DNA from: Verrucomicrobiia bacterium
GTDB lineage: Bacteria > Verrucomicrobiota > Verrucomicrobiia > Limisphaerales > UBA1319
Assembly (NCBI GenBank): GCA_017880715.1
Contig: JADGRT010000170.1
Location: 1 to 6,708 of the forward strand
Direction of reading: 5' to 3'
Length of the DNA: 6,708 nucleotides
In this document: positions 1-6,708 of the stretch, in pieces
How the letters are laid out: each line of letters starts with the position of its first letter
Position numbering within the stretch: position 1 is the stretch's first letter
Translations under genes and position numbers: made by a program
Notes under the pieces: generated by a model
What the model was told of the DNA's origin: nothing
What the model saw: only the letters and a program-made list of their open reading frames with translations
The model's database searches: none

Positions 1-339
<339 letters not shown>

Positions 340-369
340 AACGTGCCCGATGGTTCAGGGCCAATTCTA

Positions 370-423
370 TAGCTCCAGAGGAGCGGCATGTTTGTAGCTC
401 CAGAGGAGCGGCATGTTTATAGC
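370..423 (+). repeat. Tandem pair of a 25-base hairpin repeat (copies 1 and 2)
   Basis: Two nearly identical units begin at 370 and 395, exactly 25 bases apart. Each has a perfect 5-bp stem with a 3-base loop, GCTCC-AGA-GGAGC (372-384 and 397-409), followed by the tail GGCATGTTT. The first unit runs into GTAGC and the second into ATAGC, so the only visible difference is G/A at the junction. The stems are not followed by a T-run, so they do not look like intrinsic terminators. Two further diverged copies lie downstream in the opposite orientation. Confidence 0.85.
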
Positions 424-465
424 GAAAACCACCAGCCAACATTTGGTCACCTCGCCGGACACCCA

Positions 466-493
466 CCGTTTTATACCGCCCCGCTGGGGCTTG
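466..493 (-). repeat. Diverged inverted copy of the hairpin repeat (copy 3)
   Basis: On the - strand this reads AAGCCCCAGCGGGGCGG followed by an A/T-rich tail. It has the same architecture as the tandem pair: a 5-bp stem (478-482 with 486-490) and a 3-base loop. It matches the shared core AGC-N-CC-AG-M-GG-N'-GCG. The variable stem pair is C-G here, against T-A in the tandem copies, so pairing is kept. The tail (466-477) is less well conserved than in copy 4. Confidence 0.65.
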
Positions 494-515
494 GGATTGA
501 TTGAACCTGCGGCGT

Positions 516-546
516 GCTATAAACAGGTCGCGCCTCTGGCGCTGGG
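516..546 (-). repeat. Diverged inverted copy of the hairpin repeat (copy 4)
   Basis: On the - strand this reads CAGCGCCAGAGGCGCG and then a tail ending in TGTTTATAGC. The stem (530-534 with 538-542) is perfect, and the loop on the - strand is AGA, as in the tandem pair. The variable stem pair is G-C, the third different pair seen at that position. The tail gives a perfect 10-base inverted match: TGTTTATAGC at 414-423 and its complement at 516-525. This makes the relationship to copies 1 and 2 convincing despite differences elsewhere. Confidence 0.75.
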
Positions 547-626
547 CAATTCACCTTATTCAACTTGCATCCGATCGGAGCCATTTGCTGCTTGATATTT
601 CGCTTCATTTGGCGTGCATTTAAGCC

Positions 627-1091
627 ATGAACGTCTCCCTGAATGTCAATGGCCAGCAGCGCACTCTGTCCACCGATCCCCAGCGGCCTTTGCTGGAGGT
701 GCTGCGCGAGGAATTCCAACTCACCGGAACCAAGTACGGCTGCGGCGAAGGCCAGTGCGGCGCTTGCACCGTGCTGGTCGATGGCCGCCGCCTGCTTTCC
801 TGCGTGACCCCGGTATCCCGGGTTGACGGCAAAACCATCACCACCATTGAAGGCCTGGCCCAAGGCGACGCCTTGCACCCCGTCCAGGAGGCTTTTCTGG
901 CCGAAGGCGCCATTCACTGCGGTTATTGCACCCCAGGCATGGTCCTTTCCACCGTGGCGCTGCTGAAGGAAAAACCCAACCCCACCGACGCCGACATCCA
1001 GTCAGGCCTCGCCGGGCAATTGTGCCGGTGCTGCGGTTATCCAAAAATTCTCAAGGCCGTGCATCACGCCGCCGAACAACTGAGGAAATAA
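627..1091 (+). CDS. iorA: Small [2Fe-2S] subunit of an isoquinoline 1-oxidoreductase-like molybdenum hydroxylase
   Basis: This 154-residue protein is the electron-transfer subunit of a xanthine oxidase-family enzyme and passes electrons from the Moco subunit to an outside acceptor. The N-terminal plant-ferredoxin-like domain (about residues 1-75) has the cluster ligands Cys39, Cys44, Cys47 and Cys59 in GCGEGQCGACTVLVDG and the following SC. The C-terminal helical [2Fe-2S] domain has Cys98 and Cys101 (HCGYCTPGM) and Cys133 and Cys135 (LCRCCGY), so both clusters are complete. The extra Cys136 sits where relatives often have Thr or Gly. The start is secure because an in-frame TAA at 621-623 lies two codons upstream, but no Shine-Dalgarno precedes it. 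It has no signal peptide of its own and would have to be exported bound to the large subunit. Stretch 547-626 should hold the promoter; I see no convincing -35/-10 pair. The family is certain; the symbol rests on the two-subunit layout and the partner's sequence. Confidence 0.9.
   Translation: MNVSLNVNGQQRTLSTDPQRPLLEVLREEFQLTGTKYGCGEGQCGACTVLVDGRRLLSCVTPVSRVDGKTITTIEGLAQGDALHPVQEAFLAEGAIHCGYCTPGMVLSTVALLKEKPNPTDADIQSGLAGQLCRCCGYPKILKAVHHAAEQLRK
1082..1086 (+). promoter_or_regulatory. Probable ribosome binding site for the large oxidoreductase subunit
   Basis: GAGGA lies in the last codons of the small-subunit gene, 11 bases before the ATG at 1098. The spacing is a little long, but this is one of the better Shine-Dalgarno matches in the window. 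It supports the 1098 start over the in-frame ATGs at 1146 and 1155. Confidence 0.5.
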
Positions 1092-1097
1092 TTACCT

Positions 1098-3233
1098 ATG
1101 ACTTCATTCGCCCCCTTTGGCATCGCCCCGGTCGATGTGGAATCCATGGAACCGATGCGTTTCTCCTTCGGCTTCAGTCGCCGCGGATTCGTGCAAACCC
1201 TCGGCGCCGGACTGATGATCGCCGCGGGTCCCCTGCCCGCTCTGGCCCAACGCAGCGGCGGACGAACCGGCGGGCGCGGTCAAACCGTGGCCGCGCGACT
1301 CCACCTGGGCAAAGACGGCACGATTACGGTCCTGACCGGCAAGATCGAGATGGGTCAAGGCGCCCGTGCCGAACTCAGCCAGGCCGCCGCCGAGGAACTG
1401 CGCGTCCCCGTCGATCGCATCCGCATGATCATGGGCGACACCAGCCAGGTGCCCGACGATGGCATCACCGCCGGCAGCCGGACCACCCCCGGCACCGTTC
1501 CGCCCGTGCGCCAAGCCGCCGCTACTGCTCGGAACCTCCTTATTGACTTGGCGTGCCAGCGTTGGAGCGTGGACCGCAACACCGTCGAAGTCCGTGATGG
1601 CCTGATCACGCACGCCACCACTCAAAAGAAACTCACTTACGCCGACCTGGCCGACGCTGAAGAGGTGGCCAAAGCCTTTGCCCAGGCGGTTCCCTCCGAT
1701 GTCAGCCTGACGCCGGTCAAGGAATGGAAGGTTTTGGGCACCTCGGTCCCGCGCCCCAATCAGCGCGACCTGGTCATCGGCGCTCACCAGTTTCCGTCCG
1801 ATATATCTCGTCCCGGCATGCTCTACGGCAAGGTGCTGCGTCCGCCTGCTTACGGAGCCAAGTTAATCTCCATTGATCTGGCGCCTGCCAAGGCAATGAA
1901 AGATGTCATAGCACTACAGGATGGCCAGTTTGTCGGCGTGGCCGCACCCACCACCCATCTGGCTCGCCAAGCCCTGGACGCCATCGCCGCAACCGCCAAA
2001 TGGGAAACAGCGCCCCACCCTTCGAGCAAGGAAATATTCGATTACCTGAAGGAACACGTCCAATCGCGCAACGATCTCAAGAACCCTTTCGAAGCCGATC
2101 TGGCCAAAGCCGCAAAGGTCTTGAAACAGACTTATCGTGTGCCTTATGTGCAACACGCACCGCTCGAAACGCGTGTCGCCGTAGCCGAATGGGCCGACGG
2201 CAAATTGACCGTCTGGACCTGCACCCAGAATCCCTTTGGCTATCAAGGGGAACTCGCCCGCACGTTCCGGTTGGCCAACGATAAGGTGCGCGTCCTCGTG
2301 CCCGATTTTGGCAGTGGATACGGCGGCAAGCATACCGGCGAAGCGGCCATCGAAGCCGCGCGTCTCGCGCAGGCCGCTGCCCGCCCGGTGATCGTGAAAT
2401 GGACCCGTACCGAGGAGTTCACCTGGGCGTATTTTCGACCCGCCGCCGTCATCGAAATTGAAGCCGGCCTGGACGACAAAGGCGGGCTGAAAATCTGGCA
2501 TTTTGTCAACCTCAACGCCGGCGGGTCCGGCGTGGACACCCCGTATCGGATCCCTCAAGCGCGCAGCCGCGCCCTCTCGTCCAATTCGCCGCTGCGCCAG
2601 GGTTCGTACCGCGCCCTGGCCTCGACCGGCAGCAATTTCGCCCGCGAATGCTTCATGGACGAACTGGCCGCCGCCGCGGGCGTCGATCCCTTGGAATTCC
2701 GTCTGGCGCATCTGGAAAATCCCCGCTTGCGAGCGGTACTCGAAGAAGCCGCCAAACGCTTTGGCTGGACCGAGCGCAGCCGCAAGCAGAGTCCGAACGC
2801 CGGGGTTGGCCTGGCCTGCGGGACCGAAAAGGGTTCGTTCGTGGCGGCGTGCGTTGACGTAGCGCGGGACCCTGACACCGGCGACATCCGCGTCCGGCAG
2901 GTCTGCGAGGTTTTTGAATGCGGCGCGATTCTGAATCCCAACAATTTGCTTTCCCAGGTCCAGAGCTGCATCGTGATGGGCCTGGGACCGGCGTTGCGGG
3001 AGCAAATGGAATTTGAAAATGGCCGGATGCTCAACGCGAGCTTCGGCAAATACCGGGTGCCGCGATTCAAGGACTTGCCCGAACTGGACATTCATCTCTT
3101 GAACCGGCCCGATTTGCCGTCCGCCGGCGGCGGCGAAACCCCGCTGATCGCCCTGGCTCCGGCCATTGCCAACGCGGTTTTCCACGCCACCGGAAAAGCC
3201 GTTCACGAGCTGCCGATACGTTGGCCCGCTTGA
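1098..3233 (+). CDS. iorB: Large molybdopterin-binding subunit of an IorB-like hydroxylase, with Tat signal
   Basis: This 711-residue catalytic subunit of the xanthine dehydrogenase superfamily hydroxylates a carbon next to a heteroatom, or an aldehyde, using water as oxygen source. Residues 27-50 form a twin-arginine signal: SRRGF with Arg28-Arg29, a hydrophobic stretch, and ALA before Gln51 as a likely cleavage site. The mature enzyme is therefore probably periplasmic. Moco-binding features follow in order: EMGQGA (84-89), DFGSGYGGK (403-411), GSYRALA (from 502) and GGGETP near the C-terminus. Glu680 matches the family's catalytic glutamate. The segment DDGITAGSRTTPGTV and the single-chain length fit the IorB type more than CoxL or XdhB. 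An in-frame stop at 1089-1091 excludes an earlier start. It forms an operon with the small subunit, with a 6-base gap. No FAD subunit, cytochrome or XdhC-like maturation gene is present here, so the electron acceptor is unknown. The substrate cannot be read from the sequence, and isoquinoline should not be assumed. Confidence 0.92.
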   Translation: MTSFAPFGIAPVDVESMEPMRFSFGFSRRGFVQTLGAGLMIAAGPLPALAQRSGGRTGGRGQTVAARLHLGKDGTITVLTGKIEMGQGARAELSQAAAEELRVPVDRIRMIMGDTSQVPDDGITAGSRTTPGTVPPVRQAAATARNLLIDLACQRWSVDRNTVEVRDGLITHATTQKKLTYADLADAEEVAKAFAQAVPSDVSLTPVKEWKVLGTSVPRPNQRDLVIGAHQFPSDISRPGMLYGKVLRPPAYGAKLISIDLAPAKAMKDVIALQDGQFVGVAAPTTHLARQALDAIAATAKWETAPHPSSKEIFDYLKEHVQSRNDLKNPFEADLAKAAKVLKQTYRVPYVQHAPLETRVAVAEWADGKLTVWTCTQNPFGYQGELARTFRLANDKVRVLVPDFGSGYGGKHTGEAAIEAARLAQAAARPVIVKWTRTEEFTWAYFRPAAVIEIEAGLDDKGGLKIWHFVNLNAGGSGVDTPYRIPQARSRALSSNSPLRQGSYRALASTGSNFARECFMDELAAAAGVDPLEFRLAHLENPRLRAVLEEAAKRFGWTERSRKQSPNAGVGLACGTEKGSFVAACVDVARDPDTGDIRVRQVCEVFECGAILNPNNLLSQVQSCIVMGLGPALREQMEFENGRMLNASFGKYRVPRFKDLPELDIHLLNRPDLPSAGGGETPLIALAPAIANAVFHATGKAVHELPIRWPA

Positions 3234-3253
3234 CTATCGACAAAGAAACTCGC

Positions 3254-5557
3254 TCACTTCATGGCGCGCGCAATGGCGTTCCACCAGAGATCGTGCAGGT
3301 CAGCCACGCGGCAATTCAACGCGCCGTCACCGGTGGCGATCCGCAGGCTGTCGCCACCCACCAGGCCAATGCGTGCGACCGGCACGCCCTGCCCTCTGGC
3401 CGCCGCCATGACTTGCTCGGCGTGCGCTGCGGTCGTGGAGATCACGATGCGCGACTGCGTTTCGCCAAACAACAGGGCGTCGAGACGAATGCTCGAAAAC
3501 GCCGTTAAATCGATCTGCGCCCCCAGGTACCGGGGGGTTTCGCGAGCCATCTGCGAGAAGCAGGATTCGGTTAGCGTCACCGCCAAGCCGCCCTCGCTGC
3601 AATCATGGGCGCTCTTCACCCAGCCCGAGCGAATCAGCGAAAGCACGGTTTCGTGAAGTCTCTTTTCCACAGCCAAATTGCAGCGTGGCGGAGTGCCGGT
3701 TTTCTGGCCCAGCACACATTGTAGATAAGCCGATCCACCCAGGCCAAACAGCGGATCCCCAACATCGGCTGCCTCGCCCAGTAGAATGACTTCATCCCCT
3801 TCATTCTTGAACCATTGAGTGGTGATGTGCTCGGGTTTTTCAATCTGCCCCACCATGACGACCGTCGGTGTGGGATCGATAGGACCAGACGGGTTTTGGT
3901 TGTACAAACTGCAATTCCCGCCGGTGACCGGCGCGTCCAAAGCACGGCAAGCCTCAGCCAGGCCACGCACCGATTCGCGGAGCTGCCAAAAAAGCTCGGG
4001 GTTATGTGGATTGCCAAAATTCAGGTTGTCGGTGGTGCCCAAAGGCACCGCGCCGGAACAGGCCAGATTCCGCGCCGCCTCGGCCACCACAATCTTGCCG
4101 CCTTCGTACGGATCGAGATAAACATAGACGCCATTCCCATCCGTGGATAGCGCGATGAACTTGTCCGCTTTTAGGGTGGTGGTTTCGTTGGCTGACCCCG
4201 GCAGACAATCGGCCTTGATGCGCAGGATTGCCGCGTCGGATCCAGGACAGACCACCGAATTACCGCGCACCATGTGGTCGTATTGGCGATAAACCCAGTT
4301 CTTAGACGCGATGGTCGGCCAAGCCAGCAAAGTCTGGAGATTGCCCAGCGGGTTCCGGGTGACCGGCACCTGGCTCAGATTGAAAGCCCGCACCTGCTTG
4401 AGATAGTCCGGCTCGCGAGCCTCAGGCTGATAGACGGGCGATTCGTCCGCAATTTTTTTCGCGGGAATGTCGGCGACAATCTGGCCGTGATTTCTCACTA
4501 CCATTCGGCCGGTGTCGGTGACCGTTCCGATGCGGGCCCAAGGCAAATCCCACTTGTCGAAAATGCGCTGCACCTCGGCTTCGCGGCCTTGCTTGACAAT
4601 GATGAGCATGCGTTCCTGCGACTCGCTGAGCATGATCTCGTAAGGCGTCATGTTCGGCCCGCGCTGAGGCACTTGGCTCAATTCGATTTCGATGCCGGTG
4701 CCCGCCCGGGCGGCGGTTTCACACGTCGAGCAGGTCAGACCGGCGGCCCCCATGTCCTGGATACCCGCGACCGCATCGGTGGCCAGAAGTTCGAGGCACG
4801 CTTCGCATACAAGTTTTTCCATGAAAGGATCGCCGACCTGAACCGCGCCGCGCTGCTGCTCAGCCGACTCGTCCGTCAAGTCCTGCGAAGCAAAGGCGGC
4901 CCCGGCCAAACCGTCCCGGCCCGTTGCCGGACCCACGTAGAATACCGGATTGCCAATCCCCTTGGCCGCGCCCCGCGCGATCTGATCGTGACGCAAAACC
5001 CCAAGACAAAAAACGTTCACCAGCGGATTGCCTTCGTATGACTTATCGAAATAGACCTCGCCGGCAATGGTCGGAATTCCAAAGCAATTGCCGTAATGCG
5101 CAATGCCGGCCACCACGCCGCTGAAAAGACGGCGCACTTCGGGATTGGTAATTTCGCCGAAACGCAGGGAGTTGACCGCGCAGATCGGCCGCGCGCCCAT
5201 GGTGAAAATGTCGCGCACGATGCCGCCCACACCCGTGGCCGCGCCCTGGAACGGTTCGACCGCGCTCGGATGGTTGTGCGACTCCACCTTGAACGCGATG
5301 GCCAGGCCGTCGCCAATGTCGATGATGCCGGCGTTTTCCTCGCCGGCGCCGACGAGTATTTTCGATGACTTGGTGGGAAAGGTCCTCAGGAGCGGCTTGG
5401 TGTTCTTATAGGAGCAATGCTCGCTCCACATTACCGAGAAGATACCCAGTTCGGTGTACGACGGCTCGCGTCCAAGAATTTCCTTAACCTGCCGGTACTC
5501 GTCCGGCGTCAGGCCATGTTTTTGAATCAGTTCCGGGGTAATGACAGGTTCAGTCAT
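3254..5557 (-). CDS. purL: Phosphoribosylformylglycinamidine synthase, large subunit PurL
   Basis: PurL is the ATP-dependent synthetase subunit converting FGAR plus ammonia to FGAM in cytosolic de novo purine synthesis. The ATG at 5557 gives 767 residues, close to the roughly 740 of Bacillus-type small PurL. It has no fused glutaminase, as expected with separate PurQ and PurS. Key blocks are WSEHCSYK (44-51, His47), ESHNHPSAVEP (92-102), GATGVGG-type glycine loop and IVRDIFTMGARP (up to 124), TGGNCSLYNQ (from 545) and SAHDCSEGG (649-657), matching the duplicated AIRS-like N- and C-terminal halves. An in-frame TTG four codons upstream (5569) could also start, giving 771 residues. I prefer the ATG, which has a weak GGA 7-10 bases before it. 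Last gene of purSQL, 42 bases after purQ. It converges on the large oxidoreductase gene, with stop codons 20 bases apart. No frameshift or missing block seen. Confidence 0.96.
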   Translation of the reverse strand: MTEPVITPELIQKHGLTPDEYRQVKEILGREPSYTELGIFSVMWSEHCSYKNTKPLLRTFPTKSSKILVGAGEENAGIIDIGDGLAIAFKVESHNHPSAVEPFQGAATGVGGIVRDIFTMGARPICAVNSLRFGEITNPEVRRLFSGVVAGIAHYGNCFGIPTIAGEVYFDKSYEGNPLVNVFCLGVLRHDQIARGAAKGIGNPVFYVGPATGRDGLAGAAFASQDLTDESAEQQRGAVQVGDPFMEKLVCEACLELLATDAVAGIQDMGAAGLTCSTCETAARAGTGIEIELSQVPQRGPNMTPYEIMLSESQERMLIIVKQGREAEVQRIFDKWDLPWARIGTVTDTGRMVVRNHGQIVADIPAKKIADESPVYQPEAREPDYLKQVRAFNLSQVPVTRNPLGNLQTLLAWPTIASKNWVYRQYDHMVRGNSVVCPGSDAAILRIKADCLPGSANETTTLKADKFIALSTDGNGVYVYLDPYEGGKIVVAEAARNLACSGAVPLGTTDNLNFGNPHNPELFWQLRESVRGLAEACRALDAPVTGGNCSLYNQNPSGPIDPTPTVVMVGQIEKPEHITTQWFKNEGDEVILLGEAADVGDPLFGLGGSAYLQCVLGQKTGTPPRCNLAVEKRLHETVLSLIRSGWVKSAHDCSEGGLAVTLTESCFSQMARETPRYLGAQIDLTAFSSIRLDALLFGETQSRIVISTTAAHAEQVMAAARGQGVPVARIGLVGGDSLRIATGDGALNCRVADLHDLWWNAIARAMK

Positions 5558-5599
5558 GGGAATTTCCAATTTCGAATCTTCGCAAAGTGCCGCACCCCA

Positions 5600-6313
5600 T
5601 CACGCCGCCTGGATCGCCTTTCGGCTGGTGAGCCACTGAATCAGGCTTTCGAAAATATGCCGGCCATCCGTGCTGCCCAGTATGGCTTCGCTGGCACGCT
5701 CAGGATGCGGCATGAGGCCCGCAACGTTGCGATGCTCGCTGCAAACGCCGGCGATGTTCTCCAGCGAGCCGTTGGGATTGGCGTGCTCGTCGGCCTCGCC
5801 CCGGGCGTTCACATAACGCCACAGGATTTGCCGGTTCGTATTCAATTGGGCGAGCGTGGCGGCATCGGCAAAATAGCAACCCTCGCCGTGCGCAACGGGA
5901 ACGCGCAACAATTGATCCCCGGAAATGCCTTGGGTGAATGGGGAATCGGACGTGAGCGTCTTCAGATAGACATGCTCGCAACGGAACTGCAACGACCTGT
6001 TCCGTACCAACGCTCCCGGCAGTAATCCGGCCTCGCACAGGATTTGGAACCCATTGCAAATACCCAGCACCGGACCGCCCTGAGCCGCAAAAGTCCGTAC
6101 CGCCTGCATGACCGGACTAAACCGGGCAATCGCCCCGGTGCGCAGATGGTCGCCATAGCTGAAGCCGCCGGGCACGATGACGGCATCGGCCCCGCCCAAC
6201 GACTTCTCTTTGTGCCACCGCAAATGGGCGGACTGTCCGAGAACATTGCGCAGCACCTGCACGCAATCCTGGTCGCAGTTCGAACCCGGAAATTGGAGAA
6301 CGGCGAAGTTCAT
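5600..6313 (-). CDS. purQ: Phosphoribosylformylglycinamidine synthase, glutaminase subunit PurQ
   Basis: PurQ is a class I glutamine amidotransferase that releases ammonia from glutamine and channels it to PurL. The protein has 237 residues (family about 220-240). It shows the N-terminal strand FAVLQFPGSNCD, the oxyanion-side loop VPGGFSYGDHLRTGAIA (47-63), the nucleophile elbow GICNGFQ with Cys86, and the C-terminal MPHPER with His203 and Glu205. The Cys-His-Glu triad is therefore complete. The ATG at 6313 follows the purS stop after a single base, which points to translational coupling; the ribosome binding site inside the end of purS is weak (only CGAG is visible). The protein depends on PurS and PurL for activity, and both are encoded next to it. 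Confidence 0.97.
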   Translation of the reverse strand: MNFAVLQFPGSNCDQDCVQVLRNVLGQSAHLRWHKEKSLGGADAVIVPGGFSYGDHLRTGAIARFSPVMQAVRTFAAQGGPVLGICNGFQILCEAGLLPGALVRNRSLQFRCEHVYLKTLTSDSPFTQGISGDQLLRVPVAHGEGCYFADAATLAQLNTNRQILWRYVNARGEADEHANPNGSLENIAGVCSEHRNVAGLMPHPERASEAILGSTDGRHIFESLIQWLTSRKAIQAA

Positions 6314-6314
6314 G

Positions 6315-6554
6315 CTACTCGATTTCGAGTTTATAGTCTTCGATCACGGGATTGCTTAAAAAGCGGTGACACGCCTCTTCCAGTTGCTGGCGAGCGGCTG
6401 GCAGGTCATGGCCCACTAGCTCCACTTCCAGGTATTTGCCGACATGCACGGCAGCAATCCCTTGGCAGCCCATCTGTTCCAGGGCTTGTTGCACGGTCTT
6501 GCCCTGCGGATCGACCACGGCCTTTTTTGGCGTAACGATAATTTTTGCTTTCAT
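6315..6554 (-). CDS. purS: Phosphoribosylformylglycinamidine synthase, bridging subunit PurS
   Basis: This 79-residue protein (family about 80-85) forms a small dimer that holds PurQ and PurL together so ammonia can pass between them. Recognisable features are the N-terminal strand KAKIIVTPKKAVVDPQGKTV, the VGKYLEVEL segment, and the C-terminal NPVIEDYKLEIE, all in the family order. It is the first gene of purS-purQ-purL as seen here, read leftwards. The start is the ATG at 6554; upstream on the - strand I see no Shine-Dalgarno, only GTTTTAGC directly before it. A hairpin lies about 50 bases upstream and may be part of the leader. Confidence 0.95.
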   Translation of the reverse strand: MKAKIIVTPKKAVVDPQGKTVQQALEQMGCQGIAAVHVGKYLEVELVGHDLPAARQQLEEACHRFLSNPVIEDYKLEIE

Positions 6555-6606
6555 GCTAAAACGGGACGCGCCCGGAAACCATGGGGCAATGTTGAGGAAA
6601 CCGCGC

Positions 6607-6644
6607 CGCAGATGCCAGCCTTATTTCAGGCTGGCCTCCCTGCG
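6607..6644 (-). promoter_or_regulatory. Imperfect hairpin upstream of purS, function unknown
   Basis: An inner perfect 7-bp stem (GCCAGCC 6614-6620 with GGCTGGC 6629-6635) encloses an 8-base A/T-rich loop. An outer 5-bp stem (CGCAG 6607-6611 with CTGCG 6640-6644) closes it across an uneven internal loop of 2 and 4 bases. No T-run follows on either strand, so it is not a standard terminator. It sits about 50 bases before the purS ATG and could be a leader RNA structure or a dispersed repeat. It does not resemble a known purine riboswitch to me. The structure is visible; the role is a guess. Confidence 0.45.
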
Positions 6645-6653
6645 TCGCGACGC
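6642..6653. promoter_or_regulatory. Perfect 12-base palindrome upstream of purS
   Basis: GCGTCGCGACGC is identical to its reverse complement, as expected for a dimeric regulator's site, but also possible by chance in GC-rich DNA. It overlaps the outer arm of the neighbouring hairpin by three bases, so in RNA the two structures would partly compete. The remaining bases to 6708 show no gene or clear promoter that I can support. Confidence 0.3.
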
Positions 6654-6708
6654 GGACGAAAGATTGCGGCTGTCCCAGAACTTCTAATCCCTCAGGCGGG
6701 CAAGAGAA

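Noticed and set aside
372..384. Hairpin as an intrinsic terminator for the YjbQ gene
   Set aside because: The 5-bp stem is short and is followed by GGCATG rather than a T-run. The same hairpin occurs in both orientations, which fits a repeat better.
370..423. Possible CRISPR array
   Set aside because: The two units are directly abutting with no spacers between them, and no cas gene is present.
413..595. 60-residue open frame starting inside the second tandem repeat
   Set aside because: Its start codon is part of the repeat unit and it runs through two hairpin repeats, with no ribosome binding site and no recognisable product.
565..598. Candidate promoter TTGCAT plus TGATAT for the oxidoreductase operon
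   Set aside because: The gap between the boxes is 22 bases, too long for a standard sigma-70 promoter, and no better pair is visible.
1104..1787. 227-residue open frame on the - strand opposite the start of the large subunit
   Set aside because: It is a Gly/Ala-rich shadow of a confident coding region, with no recognisable motif.
1914..3206. 430-residue open frame on the - strand opposite the large oxidoreductase subunit
   Set aside because: It lies fully antisense to a gene with clear family motifs. Its product has no recognisable domain and a composition typical of GC-rich shadow frames.
4274..5041. 255-residue open frame on the + strand inside purL
   Set aside because: It is antisense to conserved PurL blocks, and its product resembles no family I know.
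5417..6025. 202-residue open frame on the + strand across purL and purQ
   Set aside because: It spans two confident genes and their junction on the opposite strand, so it is a shadow frame.

Overview
The window carries two unrelated gene sets that converge near base 3240. The left half (+ strand) has the 3' end of a YjbQ-family gene, an intergenic region rich in short hairpin repeats, and a two-gene molybdenum hydroxylase operon resembling isoquinoline 1-oxidoreductase (iorA-iorB). The right half (- strand) is a compact purine operon, purS-purQ-purL. It encodes all three parts of the three-subunit formylglycinamidine ribonucleotide (FGAM) synthase. Every gene other than the YjbQ fragment is complete and intact.

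Organism: the DNA is GC-rich and clearly bacterial. The separate PurS/PurQ/PurL form excludes the single long PurL of enteric bacteria. The general feel of the proteins, the weak or missing Shine-Dalgarno sequences at several starts and the hairpin repeat type suggest Verrucomicrobiota or a relative. That is an impression from memory, not a proven placement.

Layout: 1-339, YjbQ fragment. 340-626, intergenic DNA with four copies of a short hairpin repeat, two in each orientation. 627-1091, small [2Fe-2S] subunit. 1098-3233, large molybdopterin-binding subunit with a twin-arginine signal. 3234-3253, a 20-base convergent gap with no visible terminator. 3254-5557 purL, 5600-6313 purQ and 6315-6554 purS, transcribed leftwards in the order purS, purQ, purL. 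6555-6708, the purS upstream region, with a long imperfect hairpin and a perfect 12-base palindrome.

How the genes work together: the two IorAB-like subunits should form a heterodimer. Its Moco subunit hydroxylates a substrate and its two [2Fe-2S] clusters carry electrons out, and the dimer is probably exported folded through Tat. PurQ releases ammonia from glutamine, PurL uses it with ATP to convert FGAR to FGAM, and PurS bridges the two. No new multi-gene system is evident. The least explained signal is the hairpin repeat family at 370-546, whose copies show compensatory base-pair changes.
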